NCBI RefSeq assembly: GCF_024494575.1
Contig: NZ_JANHDO010000004.1
Location: forward strand, 62,001-126,000
DNA: 64,000 nt
Direction: 5' to 3'
Source of the DNA: Halorubrum salinum
Lineage (GTDB): Archaea > Halobacteriota > Halobacteria > Halobacteriales > Haloferacaceae
Position 1 is the first letter of the stretch. Each line of letters starts with the position of its first letter. Below, piece after piece: positions 43,947 through 52,214 of this stretch. The notes beneath the pieces were generated by a model that worked only from the letters and a program-made list of their open reading frames with translations, did not search any database and was not told the origin of the DNA. A program made the position numbers and the translations under genes.

Positions 43947-44225
43947 ATGTCGACGAGTGATTTCGAGGAGCGCGTCGTCACCGTCCCGCTCCGCGACGCC
44001 AACGACAAGCCCGTACAGGAGCGCGCCGACTTCGCCATGAAGATCGTTCGCGAGCACCTCGCACAGCACTTCTCCGTCGACGAGGCGGACGTCGTGCTCG
44101 ACACCTCCGTCAACGAGGCGGTCTGGGCGAACGGCCGGCAGAACCCGCCGAGCAAGGTCCGCGTCCGCGCGGCCCGCTTCGTCGAGGACGGCGACCCCGT
44201 CGTCGAAGCCGAGTACGCCGAGTAG
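43947..44225 (+). CDS. rpl31e: 50S ribosomal protein L31e
   Basis: A 92-residue protein. [20 protein letters not shown] (about 9-28) and the [20 protein letters not shown] block (about 55-74) are family hallmarks. It sits on the large subunit near the tunnel exit. Start follows the L39e TAA directly, so the two are co-translated. An acidic insert near the end is typical of haloarchaea. Confidence 0.97.
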   Translation: MSTSDFEERVVTVPLRDANDKPVQERADFAMKIVREHLAQHFSVDEADVVLDTSVNEAVWANGRQNPPSKVRVRAARFVEDGDPVVEAEYAE

Positions 44226-44226
44226 C

Positions 44227-44892
44227 GTGTTACGGGCGACTTTCACCGGCTCGTCGTACGTCGGGGTGTTCGCCCGCGTCGTCGACGACCTCCTCTTGGT
44301 CAGACCGGACGCCGACGAGGAGCTCGCGGAAGCGCTCGGCGAGGAACTCTCCGCGACTCCCCTCCAGACGACCGTCGGCGGCTCCAACACCGTCGGCGCG
44401 CTGGCCGTCGGCAACGAGAACGGGATCCTCGTCTCGCCGCGCGCGACGGACCGCGAGCGGTCGCGGATCGCGGAGGTCGCGGACCGGGCGGTCAGCGAAC
44501 TCCCCGGAGAGATCAACGCCGCAGGGAACGTCGTCCTCGCGAACGACTACGGCGCGTACGTCCATCCCGACCTCGCGCGCGAGTCGGTTACCGCGATCAG
44601 AGACACGCTCGACGTGCCCGTCGTCCGCGGTGATCTCGGCGACGTTCGGACCGTCGGCACCGCCGCGGTCGCGAACAACACCGGCGTGCTCTGTCACCCG
44701 AAGTCGACCGAATCGGAGCTACAAGCCGTCGAGGACGCGCTCGACGTCCGCGCCGATCTCGGCACGGTCAACTACGGCGCGCCGCTCGTCGGCTCGGGGC
44801 TCGTCGCCAACGACCACGGATACGTGGTCGGCGAGGAGACGACAGGCCCGGAGCTCGGTCGGATCGAAGAGACGCTCGGGTTCATCGACTGA
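44227..44892 (+). CDS. eif6: Translation initiation factor 6 (aIF6)
   Basis: A 221-residue anti-association factor with five quasi-repeats (for example [51 protein letters not shown]). It binds the 50S subunit and stops premature joining with the 30S subunit. The GTG at 44227 lies two bases after the L31e stop. SBDS, which helps remove eIF6 in eukaryotes, is at 1812, so both parts of that pathway are in the window. Confidence 0.96.
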   Translation: MLRATFTGSSYVGVFARVVDDLLLVRPDADEELAEALGEELSATPLQTTVGGSNTVGALAVGNENGILVSPRATDRERSRIAEVADRAVSELPGEINAAGNVVLANDYGAYVHPDLARESVTAIRDTLDVPVVRGDLGDVRTVGTAAVANNTGVLCHPKSTESELQAVEDALDVRADLGTVNYGAPLVGSGLVANDHGYVVGEETTGPELGRIEETLGFID

Positions 44893-45037
44893 CCGTTCCG
44901 GTCCGATCTCGGCATCGCGGTTCTCCCGTCATCCGTCTCGTCACAGCCTGCTGCGCACCTATACGCCGGTTTCGGGGTGCTCTCACTGGCTCTGTTTTTT
45001 AGGAAGATACTTCCCTGTCCCCGCCGGAACGGGGAAC

Positions 45038-45214
45038 ATGAGTACCTACACGGTGAGTGGACAGTTCCAGAGTCGAGACGGCGACCAGCCGTTTACCAAA
45101 GAGATCGAAGCCGAAAACGAGTCGCTCGCCCGCGAGCGCACCTACACGACGATCGGGAGCCAGCACAACCGGAAGCGTACCCAGATCGAGATCGAGGAGG
45201 TGTCCGCGGCATGA
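45038..45214 (+). CDS. rplX: 50S ribosomal protein L18Ae/LX
   Basis: A 58-residue protein (YTVSGQFQSRDGDQPFTKEI then NRKRTQIEIEEV), the LX family. TTTTTT at 44994-44999 suggests a start near 45023. CCCCG and CGGGG at 45019-45034 form a possible hairpin just before the ATG. The stop overlaps the prefoldin start by ATGA. Confidence 0.93.
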   Translation: MSTYTVSGQFQSRDGDQPFTKEIEAENESLARERTYTTIGSQHNRKRTQIEIEEVSAA

Positions 45215-45678
45215 TGGGCGGCGGACAACAGCAGCTCCAGCAGCTCTCACAGGAACTGCAGGCGCTCGACGAGGAGATCGAGGCGCTCGAAGCCGAGATC
45301 GACGACTACCGCGAGGAGAAGAGCGACATCGACGACGCGGTAGAGGCGATCGAGACGCTCGATACGGGCTCGACGGTGCAGGTTCCGCTCGGCGGCGGCG
45401 CGTACGTCCGCGCCGAGGTGCAGGACATCGACGAGATCATCGTCTCGCTCGGCGGGAACTACTCCGCAGAGCAGGAGCAGGGCGACGCGATCGACGTGCT
45501 CCGGCGTAAACAGGAGTCGCTCGACGACCGGATCGAGGAGACGCAGGCGGAGATCGACGAGCTCGAATCCGAGAGCGACGAGCTCGAACAGCAGGCCCAG
45601 CAGATGCAACAGCAGATGCAACAACAGCAGCAACAGCAGATGGAGCAGCTGCAGCAGGCGGCAGACGACGAGGAGTAG
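45211..45678 (+). CDS. pfdA: Prefoldin subunit alpha
   Basis: A 155-residue chaperone subunit, two long coiled-coil helices flanking a beta hairpin pair. The middle part TGSTVQVPLGGGAYVRAEV (about 51-69) forms the beta platform. The C-terminal helix ends in a Gln/Met-rich run (QQMQQQQQQQMEQLQQ). Two alpha and four beta subunits (pfdB at 51813) form the jellyfish-shaped complex that hands unfolded proteins to thermosomes. The start may be ATG 45211 or 45214. Confidence 0.95.
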   Translation: MMGGGQQQLQQLSQELQALDEEIEALEAEIDDYREEKSDIDDAVEAIETLDTGSTVQVPLGGGAYVRAEVQDIDEIIVSLGGNYSAEQEQGDAIDVLRRKQESLDDRIEETQAEIDELESESDELEQQAQQMQQQMQQQQQQQMEQLQQAADDEE

Positions 45679-45687
45679 CGACGAACC

Positions 45688-46782
45688 GTGTTCGACGGAC
45701 TGAAAGACAAGCTCTCCGGGTTCCGAAAAGACGTCGAGGAGAGTGCCGGCGGCGAAGAACCCGAGGCGAGCGACGAGACAGCCGCGGACGAGAGCGCGGC
45801 TGCTTCGGACAACTCGACCGACGCCGGATCGCCAACCGGTGAGGACGCGGACGCGAGCGACGCGGCCGAATCCGACGAGACGGGAGACGCCGATCCCAGC
45901 ACGTTCCAGCGCGCGAAGGCGTTCGCGACCGGGCGGATCATCATCGAGGAGGAGGACCTCGAGGAGCCGCTGTGGGACCTCGAGATGGCGCTCTTGGAGA
46001 GTGACGTGGAGATGAGCGTCGCGGAGCAGATCCTCGATACCGTCCGCGAGAAGATGCTCGGCGAGTCGCGAAAGCAGGTGGAGACGACGGGCGAACTCGT
46101 CGAGTCGGCGCTTCACGACGCCTTGCTCGACGTGATCGCCGTCGGCCAGTTCGACTTCGAAGAGCGGATCGCCGAGGCCGAAAAGCCCGTGACCATCGTC
46201 TTCACCGGCGTCAACGGCGTCGGGAAGACGACGAGCATCGCGAAGCTCTCCGAGTGGCTCGACGAGCGGGGGTATTCTTCGGTGCTCGCCAACGGCGACA
46301 CCTACCGGGCGGGCGCGAACGAGCAGATCGCGGAACACGCCGACAGACTGGACCGCGAGCTGATCGCGCACGACCAGGGCGGCGACCCCGCGGCCGTCAT
46401 CTACGACGGCGTGGAGTACGCCGAGGCCAACGACGTCGACGTCGTCCTCGGCGACACGGCCGGCCGGCTCCACACGAGCGACGACCTGATGGCGCAACTG
46501 GAGAAGATCGACCGCGTCGTCGACCCCGACATGACGCTTTTCGTCGACGAAGCGGTCGCCGGACAGGACGCGGTCAACCGCGCGAAGGAGTTCAACGACG
46601 CCGCCGAGATCGACGGCGCGATCCTCACGAAGGCCGACGCCGACTCCTCCGGCGGCGCCGCGATCTCCGTGGCGTACGTCACCGGCAAGCCGATCCTCTT
46701 TCTCGGCACCGGTCAGGGGTACGACGACATCACGCTGTTCGATCCCGAGGAACTCGTCGACAGCCTGCTCGGCGAGGAGTAG
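45688..46782 (+). CDS. ftsY: Signal recognition particle receptor FtsY
   Basis: A 364-residue GTPase. An acidic N-terminal region (about 15-70) is followed by the N domain and the G domain with GVNGVGKTT (174-182), DTAGR (256-260) and TKAD (about 310). It docks SRP-ribosome complexes at the membrane. The start is the GTG at 45688, nine bases after pfdA. The gene ends against a convergent acyl-CoA ligase with no gap. Confidence 0.96.
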   Translation: MFDGLKDKLSGFRKDVEESAGGEEPEASDETAADESAAASDNSTDAGSPTGEDADASDAAESDETGDADPSTFQRAKAFATGRIIIEEEDLEEPLWDLEMALLESDVEMSVAEQILDTVREKMLGESRKQVETTGELVESALHDALLDVIAVGQFDFEERIAEAEKPVTIVFTGVNGVGKTTSIAKLSEWLDERGYSSVLANGDTYRAGANEQIAEHADRLDRELIAHDQGGDPAAVIYDGVEYAEANDVDVVLGDTAGRLHTSDDLMAQLEKIDRVVDPDMTLFVDEAVAGQDAVNRAKEFNDAAEIDGAILTKADADSSGGAAISVAYVTGKPILFLGTGQGYDDITLFDPEELVDSLLGEE

Positions 46783-48399
46783 CTACCCCTCTCCGACCAT
46801 CCGGTCCTCGTCGTCCCACTCCCGCTCGCGAAGCTCGTACTTCTGTATCTTCCCCGTCGCGGTCGTCGGCAGTTCCGCGACGAACTCGACCTCGCCGGGC
46901 GTCTTGTAGTCGGCGACGCGCTCGCGCACGAACGCCGTGAGTTCCTCGGTCGTCGCGCCCGGATCGTCGGGGTCGCCGCCCTCGGGGACGACGAATGCCT
47001 TCGGGGTCTCACCCCACCGTTCGTCGGGCGCGGGGATGACGGCGACGTCGCCGACGACCTCGTGTTCGAAGAGGGTGTCTTCAAGCTCGATAGAGGAGAT
47101 GTTCTCGCCGCCGGAGATGATGATGTCCTTTTTTCGATCCTGAATGGAGATGAAGCCGTCCTCGTCGACGACGGCCAGATCGCCCATGTGGTAGTATCCG
47201 TCCAGCCGCTCCGAGAACGCCTGCTCCGTGGCCTCGGGCTTCTCCCAGTAGCGGTCCATCACTTGGTTTCCACGGACGACGACCTCGCCTATCGTTTCGC
47301 CGTCGGGGGCCACGTCGTCGCCGTCCTCGTCGACGACACGGACGTCGGTCCCCAGATAGCCGATCCCCTGCGTCTTTTTCACGGCGAACCGGTCGTCGGA
47401 GTCGAGGTCGTAGTGCCGCTTGGCGTCGGACGTTGTCACGAGCGGTCCGGTCTCGGTCGCGCCGTACACGTGTTTCAGCTCCCAGCCGAACTCCTCCTCG
47501 ACCGTGCGGATCGTCGCCTCCGGCGGCGCGGCACCGGCGGTCGCGACCCGCACCGGGTTCTCTCCGGTCGTCGCTCCGCCGTGATCGGCGTGGTGGTCGC
47601 CGAGCATGTTGAGGACGGTGGGTGCCGCACAGAAGTACGAGACGTCTTCGGTGCGGATCCGGTCGAACGCGTCGGCGACGTCGACGCCGCGGGTGCAGAT
47701 GTGTCGCGCGCCCATTCCCGTGATCGCGTAGATGTGCCCCCAGCCGTTGACGTGGAACATCGGGAGCGTCCAGAGGTAGACGTCGTCGTCCGTGATCTCC
47801 TGGTGGACGGTGATGAGGTACGCGTGCAGCGTCTCGGCGCGGTGGGTGCGACAGACGCCCTTCGGGTCGCCGGTCGTCCCGGAGGTGTAGTTTATCGTGA
47901 TCACGTCGTCTTCGTCCATCTCCGGGCGCTCGTAGGCGGCGGGGTCCGCGTCTTCGAGCGCGCCGTCGAACGACTCCCAGTCGCCGTCGACCGCGTCGGC
48001 GTCGTTCGTGAGGAAGACGTCCGTGGGGACCTCCTCGCGGACGGCCTCGACGTTCGCCGCGTACTCGGCGTCGGCGTATATCGCGTCGACGCCCGCGTCG
48101 GAGAGCATGTACGCGAAGTCGTCGGGCGTGAGCCGGTAGTTGAGCGGCGTGTGGACCGCGCCGACCTGCATCGCCCCGTAGGCGGCTTCGAGGTGGTAGT
48201 GCGTGTTCGGGTCCAACACCGCGACGCGGTCGCCCTTCTCGATCCCCCTGTCCTGGAGCGCGGCCGAGAACCGGTCCGCGCGGTCGCCGAGTTCGGCGTA
48301 GGTGTATCGCGTGCCATCGACCGCGAGCACGGCCTCCTCGTCTGCGTAGTGACGCCTCGCCCGATCGAGAAAGTCCGTCGTGAGTAACGGTTTTCGCAT
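46783..48399 (-). CDS. AMP-forming acyl-CoA ligase
   Basis: A 538-residue ANL-superfamily enzyme. The P-loop NYTSGTTGDPKGVCRTHR is near residues 171-188, VYGATETGPLV (about 315-325) is the second core motif, GYYHMGDLA the hinge region and the late PTTATGKIQKYELR holds the catalytic lysine. It activates carboxylic acids to CoA esters; the sequence resembles medium- or long-chain fatty acid ligases of the type often named by similarity to DmdB/FadD. The pocket cannot be predicted here. Confidence 0.9.
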   Translation of the reverse strand: MRKPLLTTDFLDRARRHYADEEAVLAVDGTRYTYAELGDRADRFSAALQDRGIEKGDRVAVLDPNTHYHLEAAYGAMQVGAVHTPLNYRLTPDDFAYMLSDAGVDAIYADAEYAANVEAVREEVPTDVFLTNDADAVDGDWESFDGALEDADPAAYERPEMDEDDVITINYTSGTTGDPKGVCRTHRAETLHAYLITVHQEITDDDVYLWTLPMFHVNGWGHIYAITGMGARHICTRGVDVADAFDRIRTEDVSYFCAAPTVLNMLGDHHADHGGATTGENPVRVATAGAAPPEATIRTVEEEFGWELKHVYGATETGPLVTTSDAKRHYDLDSDDRFAVKKTQGIGYLGTDVRVVDEDGDDVAPDGETIGEVVVRGNQVMDRYWEKPEATEQAFSERLDGYYHMGDLAVVDEDGFISIQDRKKDIIISGGENISSIELEDTLFEHEVVGDVAVIPAPDERWGETPKAFVVPEGGDPDDPGATTEELTAFVRERVADYKTPGEVEFVAELPTTATGKIQKYELREREWDDEDRMVGEG

Positions 48400-48400
48400 C

Positions 48401-48431
48401 GATCTATCACTATTTATGATCTATGATAGTG
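48401..48431 (-). promoter_or_regulatory. AT-rich imperfect palindrome at the acyl-CoA ligase promoter
   Basis: CACTAT (48408-48413) and ATAGTG (48426-48431) are inverted repeats around TTATGATCTATG, and GATCTAT occurs twice, at 48401 and 48418. The ligase ATG is at 48399, so this block overlaps the expected TATA region (TATCATAG centred about 25 nt upstream). It could be an operator for an acyl-CoA- or fatty-acid-responsive repressor. Confidence 0.4.
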
Positions 48432-48569
48432 TTTGCGGCCGCTGCAAGCTGGCGAGGGGAGTCGTCGTCGAGCGTGCGGGTAGTCGTCGGCGAGCCGGTG
48501 GGGGATTGTCGAGGAGGTCGAGCGCGCGTCGTCGTGGGGTTTTATCGGACCGGCGACGAGGAGAGGAGT

Positions 48570-48791
48570 ATGAGCGACGAATCCGGCCGGACGGCGGCCA
48601 CCGGTGGGTACATAGAGCCGATCGCGGGGCTTTTCGGCCTGCTGTTCGCGCTGATGGCGGGGATAACGGCACCGCGACTGCTCTCCGGCGACCCCGCCGA
48701 GGCCGTCCTTCCGATCACGTTCGCCGTCGGAAGCCTCGCGACGATCTGGGTCCGTCGCCGGTACGCGACCGCCGAACCCGACGGGGAGTGA
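48570..48791 (+). CDS. Small two-helix membrane protein, function unknown
   Basis: A 73-residue protein with two hydrophobic segments (PIAGLFGLLFALMAGITA and AVLPITFAVGSLATIWV) and charged ends. TTTATC at 48541-48546 is 26-27 nt before the ATG, a clear leaderless promoter. No family is recognised. The gene is divergent to the acyl-CoA ligase and upstream of the initiator tRNA. Confidence 0.6.
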   Translation: MSDESGRTAATGGYIEPIAGLFGLLFALMAGITAPRLLSGDPAEAVLPITFAVGSLATIWVRRRYATAEPDGE

Positions 48792-48893
48792 GGTGCCGTC
48801 GCGAACGGATTGATATATAAACGTATCGTGGACGAATCGCACACGGGCGACGGGATCAGAACCCTTAACAGTCGCACGCGAGTTTGCTACGAT

Positions 48894-48968
48894 AGCGGGA
48901 TGGGATAGCCAGGAGATTCCGCCGGGCTCATAACCCGGAGATCGGTAGTTCAAATCTACCTCCCGCTA
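48894..48968 (+). tRNA. Initiator tRNA-Met (CAU)
   Basis: The 75-nt gene starts AGCGGGA and ends TCCCGCTA, giving an A-U first pair. The anticodon arm CCGGGCTCATAACCCGG has the three G-C pairs that mark initiator tRNAs, and the T arm is GGTAG-TTCAAAT-CTACC. CCA is not encoded. CCTTAACA about 25 nt upstream may be its promoter. The 3' end is duplicated 130 bp downstream. Confidence 0.96.
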
Positions 48969-48975
48969 TCTCCTG
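48948..48975 (+). repeat. Direct repeat copy 1: tRNA 3' end plus flank
   Basis: The 28-bp segment GTTCAAATCTACCTCCCGCT followed by ATCTCCTG covers the T loop to seven bases past the tRNA. It matches 49078-49105 with one mismatch. This is the classic composition of an att core. Confidence 0.7.
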
Positions 48976-49077
48976 TCGACGACAGTAAACGCCGAGCGCA
49001 GCGAGGCGTGAACCGTCGTCGACGAGATAGCTCTGAACGGTTTGAACCAGAGAGCGGGGAGACGCGGAGCGACCGTG

Positions 49078-49105
49078 GTTCAAATCTACCTCCCGCTATC
49101 TTCTG
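49078..49105 (+). repeat. Direct repeat copy 2: duplicated tRNA-Met 3' end
   Basis: It repeats the T loop, T stem and acceptor 3' strand of the initiator tRNA (24 identical bases, then one change and three more matches), 130 bp downstream, but has no upstream tRNA body. It looks like the distal att site left by an integrated element that has since been lost. The 100 bp between the copies hold an inverted repeat (GTCGACGAC at 48975, GTCGTCGAC at 49015) and no gene. Confidence 0.65.
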
Positions 49106-49234
49106 GACGAACGCCACACCGAAAGCGGTGCATCGGCGTCCCGCCAGTCCGCGGCTCGGTTCGGTCTCTGCACGGGTTTCTTCGGCCGTTCCGAACCCGG
49201 AAGCGATTTCCGTCGCGCGGTCGTCCGCTCGCGT

Positions 49235-49846
49235 ATGGACTACGAATCGAGCCTCGACCGCGCGATGGAGGAAGTGCCCGATCTCGGCGGTTCCGACGAG
49301 CGACTGTCGGTGCCGGATCCGGAGACGCAGAAAGACGGCGCGTTCACGCGCCTGACGAACCTCTCCGCCATCGCGGACGCGTTGAGCCGCGACCCGGAGC
49401 ACGTCCACTCGAAGATCCAGCAGGAACTCGGTACCGCCGGCCAGTACGAGGACGGTCGCGCCCGTTACAGCGGGAACTTCCGCGAGCGCGACTTCCAGGC
49501 CGCGATCGACTCGTACATCGAGTCGTTCGTCACCTGTTCCGAGTGTGGCCTTCCCGACACGCGGTTAGAGACCGAAAACCGCACGCCCATGCTCCGGTGT
49601 GAGGCCTGCGGGGCGTTCCGACCGGTCGCGAAACAGAACACGCAGAACACAGAGCGGCAGGAGGAGGCCATCGAGTCGGGCAAGACGTACGAACTCGAGA
49701 TCGTCGGCACCGGCCGCAAGGGCGACGGGGTCGCAGAACGCGGCGAGTACACCGTCTTCGTCCCCGGCGCACAGGAGGGCGAGACGGTCAAAGCCTACAT
49801 CAAGAACGTCTCCGGAAACCTCGCGTTCGCCCGCCGCGAGAACTGA
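49235..49846 (+). CDS. Translation initiation factor IF-2 subunit beta with TRAM domain
   Basis: A 203-residue protein. The aIF2-beta core spans about 1-135, with the NLSAIADALSRDPEHV helix (about 42-57) and the zinc ribbon FVTCSECGLP ... LRCEACGAF. A TRAM domain follows (about 145-203, KTYELEIVGTGRKGDGVAER and FVPGAQEGETVKAYIKNV), an RNA-binding fusion common in haloarchaea. With the alpha and gamma subunits it brings initiator tRNA to the ribosome; the initiator tRNA gene lies only 267 bp upstream. Confidence 0.93.
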   Translation: MDYESSLDRAMEEVPDLGGSDERLSVPDPETQKDGAFTRLTNLSAIADALSRDPEHVHSKIQQELGTAGQYEDGRARYSGNFRERDFQAAIDSYIESFVTCSECGLPDTRLETENRTPMLRCEACGAFRPVAKQNTQNTERQEEAIESGKTYELEIVGTGRKGDGVAERGEYTVFVPGAQEGETVKAYIKNVSGNLAFARREN

Positions 49847-49870
49847 GCCAGCGGGCACAGCGTTTCTCAG

Positions 49871-50806
49871 TCAGTCGTCGGCGGGAGCCGGTTCGCCGCC
49901 CGCAGAGAGCCTGACTTCGGGCTCGTCGACGCCGAGTTCGTCGAGGGCGGACTGTGCGGCGCGCTTGCCGGAGACCAGCATCGCGCCGAACGTCGGTCCC
50001 ATCCGCGGGAGCCCGTGAGCGGTCGCGACCGCCATCCCCGAGGCGATCAGCCCGTCGTGGACGACGCCCGTGTTCTCGACGACGGCGTCCTCGCTCTCGC
50101 CGACCCACATCGAGTCGTGACCGGGCGAGTCGTGGCCGGGCGCGCCGTACTGACCGTCGTCGGTCTGGTCCATCCCGGTGTTGTGTTCTTTCGCGTGCTC
50201 GATCCCCGGAGCCGAGAGCACGCCCCGCTCGTCGAGCTTGCTGATCGCGACCGCGTCGTGGCCGGTCGCGTCGATCACGAGGTCGGACTCGACCGCGATC
50301 GGGTCGACGCAGGTGATCTCGCGCGGGAGCGCGTGCACCGGCGTCCAGTTCATCACGATCCCGCCGACCTCGTGGTCCTCGCGGATCACGAGGTCGGTGA
50401 ACTCCGTCATGTTCTGGACGCGCGCACCGGCGTCACACGCCGCCTTGATGAGTCCCGAACAGGCCTCCGGTCCGGCGGCGGTGTAGAGGCCGTCGACGTC
50501 CTCGACCGGCTCGTAGTCGACGTCGAGGTCGGCGAGGATCTCCTGAGCCGGATCACGGACTGTCACCGTGTTCATCAGGAAGCCGCCGAGCCAGAACCCG
50601 CCGCCGAGGTAGTTGTTCTTCTCGACAATCATCACCTTCACGCCGCGCTCTGCGAGCTCCTTGGCGGCCATCAGCCCGGAGGGGCCACCGCCGAGGATAA
50701 TGACTTCCGAATCCGTGAAATCGAGGAACCCGTCGGTCCACTCGGTGCCGATAGCTTGCGTTACGTCCGTCTCGCTCACGTCTGCGAAGCCGTCGTATCC
50801 GTGCAT
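49871..50806 (-). CDS. thi4: Thiazole synthase Thi4
   Basis: A 311-residue FAD/NAD-binding-fold enzyme that makes the adenylated thiazole of thiamine from NAD and glycine. The dinucleotide motif [19 protein letters not shown] is at 37-55. Cys166 in [14 protein letters not shown] is the sulfur-donor position: yeast uses cysteine and is single-turnover, while many methanogens have His; Haloferax also has an essential Cys here. The ATG at 50806 is close to a palindrome likely to be regulatory. Confidence 0.92.
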   Translation of the reverse strand: MHGYDGFADVSETDVTQAIGTEWTDGFLDFTDSEVIILGGGPSGLMAAKELAERGVKVMIVEKNNYLGGGFWLGGFLMNTVTVRDPAQEILADLDVDYEPVEDVDGLYTAAGPEACSGLIKAACDAGARVQNMTEFTDLVIREDHEVGGIVMNWTPVHALPREITCVDPIAVESDLVIDATGHDAVAISKLDERGVLSAPGIEHAKEHNTGMDQTDDGQYGAPGHDSPGHDSMWVGESEDAVVENTGVVHDGLIASGMAVATAHGLPRMGPTFGAMLVSGKRAAQSALDELGVDEPEVRLSAGGEPAPADD

Positions 50807-50821
50807 ACAACCAAGTGATAT

Positions 50822-50833
50822 TACTAAGTAGTA
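50822..50833 (-). promoter_or_regulatory. Palindrome in the thi4 promoter
   Basis: TACTA-AG-TAGTA is a perfect 5-bp inverted repeat with a 2-base centre, 16 bp before the thi4 ATG and in an AT-rich stretch. In archaea thiamine genes are controlled by ThiR; this may be its operator. No TPP riboswitch is seen. Confidence 0.4.
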
Positions 50834-50942
50834 TTAGTCGTTACGGTCGCCGATGCGCCGCAGACGGCCGTCGCTTCGGCGTCGAGGTCGGCGTCCCCAA
50901 CTCGTAGCCTTTTTACCCGCGCTGGCGGTATTCGCACTCACT

Positions 50943-51209
50943 ATGGCTGAGGACAAGGCACGAAGCACCGGGAGTGCGGGCCGATTCGGCGCTCGCTACG
51001 GCCGCGTTTCCCGCAAGCGGGTTCAGGACATCGAAGAGGAGATGCGCAACGCGACCGTCGACGGCGACGACGTCAAACGCGTCGGGACGGGCATCTGGGT
51101 CAACGAGGAGACGGGCGAGACGTTCACCGGCGGAGCTTACCGCCCCGAGACGCCGGGTGGCCGCACCGTCCGCCGCTCCATCCGCGCTGCGCTCGCCGAC
51201 GAGGAGTAG
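50943..51209 (+). CDS. rpl37ae: 50S ribosomal protein L37Ae, without zinc cysteines
   Basis: An 88-residue protein with clear L37Ae ends: [20 protein letters not shown] at 11-30, then [20 protein letters not shown] (about 44-63) and [18 protein letters not shown]. The usual CPxC and CxxC zinc knuckles flank TGIW in most archaea and eukaryotes; here both are replaced by acidic and polar residues and no cysteine remains. The protein still has full length and normal gene order, followed by rpo12. Confidence 0.93.
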   Translation: MAEDKARSTGSAGRFGARYGRVSRKRVQDIEEEMRNATVDGDDVKRVGTGIWVNEETGETFTGGAYRPETPGGRTVRRSIRAALADEE

Positions 51210-51213
51210 GTAG

Positions 51214-51348
51214 ATGAGCTACAAGTGCTCCCGCTGTAAGCGCGACGTCACCCTCGACGAGTACGGCGGCGTGCGCTGTCCGTACTGCGGCCACCGCGTT
51301 CTCCTGAAGGAGCGCGGCGGCGACGTGAAGGAAGTCAACGTCGAGTAG
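51214..51348 (+). CDS. rpoP: RNA polymerase subunit Rpo12 (RpoP)
   Basis: A 44-residue zinc ribbon subunit, the homologue of eukaryotic Rpb12. CSRC (residues 5-8) and CPYC (22-25) are the zinc knuckles and HRVLLKERG follows. It lies four bases after L37Ae. It is shorter than the usual gene-finding limit and easily missed. Confidence 0.95.
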
Positions 51349-51382
51349 GTCGGACGACGCGTCGACCGTGGCGACCTCTCCG

Positions 51383-51637
51383 ATGGCCCGCAGACACGAA
51401 ACGATTCTCTCGTTCACCTATCCCTCCGAGCGACGCGCCCGGCTCGTCGGCGACGCGCTCGCGCCCGAGGTCGACGAGATCGACGACGATCGCTCGGGCG
51501 CGACGGTCGAACGCGACGGTGAGGCGGTCCGCGTCCGCGTCGTCGCCGACGACCTCGTCGCGCTCCGCGCCGGGATCAACAGCTGGTCGCGTCTCGTCGC
51601 GGTCGCAGAGCAGGTCAGCGCCCCCGCCGGTCGGTGA
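51383..51637 (+). CDS. pcc1: KEOPS complex subunit Pcc1
   Basis: An 84-residue protein from the ATG at 51383; an in-frame GTG at 51368 would add five residues. The fold is a small alpha-beta dimer domain: HETILSFTYPSERRARLVGD opens it and ALRAGINSWSRLVAVAEQV ends it. KEOPS makes the t6A modification at position 37 of tRNAs reading ANN codons, including initiator tRNA. The context rpl37ae-rpo12-pcc1-pfdB is a conserved archaeal arrangement. Confidence 0.88.
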   Translation: MARRHETILSFTYPSERRARLVGDALAPEVDEIDDDRSGATVERDGEAVRVRVVADDLVALRAGINSWSRLVAVAEQVSAPAGR

Positions 51638-51727
51638 CGGGTCGTCCGGTCCGGTGGGACGGCGGATCGTCTGGTCCGACGAGACGGCGAATGCCGGTTT
51701 TCGTTTGAGCTGCTAATACACGGTATT

Positions 51728-51745
51728 CAGGCGCGTAAACGCCTG
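51728..51745 (+). terminator. Hairpin between pcc1 and pfdB
   Basis: CAGGCG-CGTAAA-CGCCTG is a perfect 6-bp stem with 6-nt loop, followed by CATATCGGTTTTCTC. It may terminate or attenuate the rpl37ae-pcc1 transcript before the separate pfdB promoter (TTTTT near 51784). Confidence 0.35.
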
Positions 51746-51812
51746 CATATCGGTTTTCTCTCGTCGTCGGAGAAGTCGGGGGTTTTTCCGTCCGGGTCGC
51801 CACGTTCCGCCC

Positions 51813-52208
51813 ATGCAAGGGAACATGCCGCCCGAGGCACAGGAGAAGATCGAGGAGCTGCAGGAACTCCAAGAGACCGCCCAACAGGTCGCAGAACAGA
51901 AAGAGCAGGCGAAGTCCGCGCTCAACGAGTCGAAGACCGCGCTCGACGCCCTCGAAGACGTCGACGAGGACGCCGGAATGTACCGCGAGATCGGCGAGGT
52001 TCTCGTCGAGACCGACTACGAGTCCGCCCGCGCGGACCTCGAGAACAAGGTCGACTCGCTCGAAGTGCGCGCCGAGCAGCTCGAAAAACAGGAGGAACGC
52101 GTCGAAGAGCAGTTCGACGACCTGCAGGGCGAGCTGCAGCAGATGCTCCAGGGCGGCGCCGGCGGCGGTCCGATGGGTCCGGGCGGTCCGGGCGCGGGCG
52201 GCGCGTAA
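51813..52208 (+). CDS. pfdB: Prefoldin subunit beta
   Basis: A 131-residue coiled-coil chaperone subunit. Two long helices (about 8-50 and 72-115) enclose a beta hairpin ([19 protein letters not shown], about 53-71). The end is Gly/Pro-rich ([18 protein letters not shown]). Works with pfdA at 45211. A TTTTT element precedes the ATG by about 29 nt. Confidence 0.94.
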   Translation: MQGNMPPEAQEKIEELQELQETAQQVAEQKEQAKSALNESKTALDALEDVDEDAGMYREIGEVLVETDYESARADLENKVDSLEVRAEQLEKQEERVEEQFDDLQGELQQMLQGGAGGGPMGPGGPGAGGA

Positions 52209-52214
52209 GCCGCG

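Noticed and set aside
45600-45660. CAG/CAA-rich microsatellite-like run
   Set aside because: It is the Gln-rich C terminus of prefoldin alpha, a common feature of haloarchaeal homologues, not a separate repeat element.
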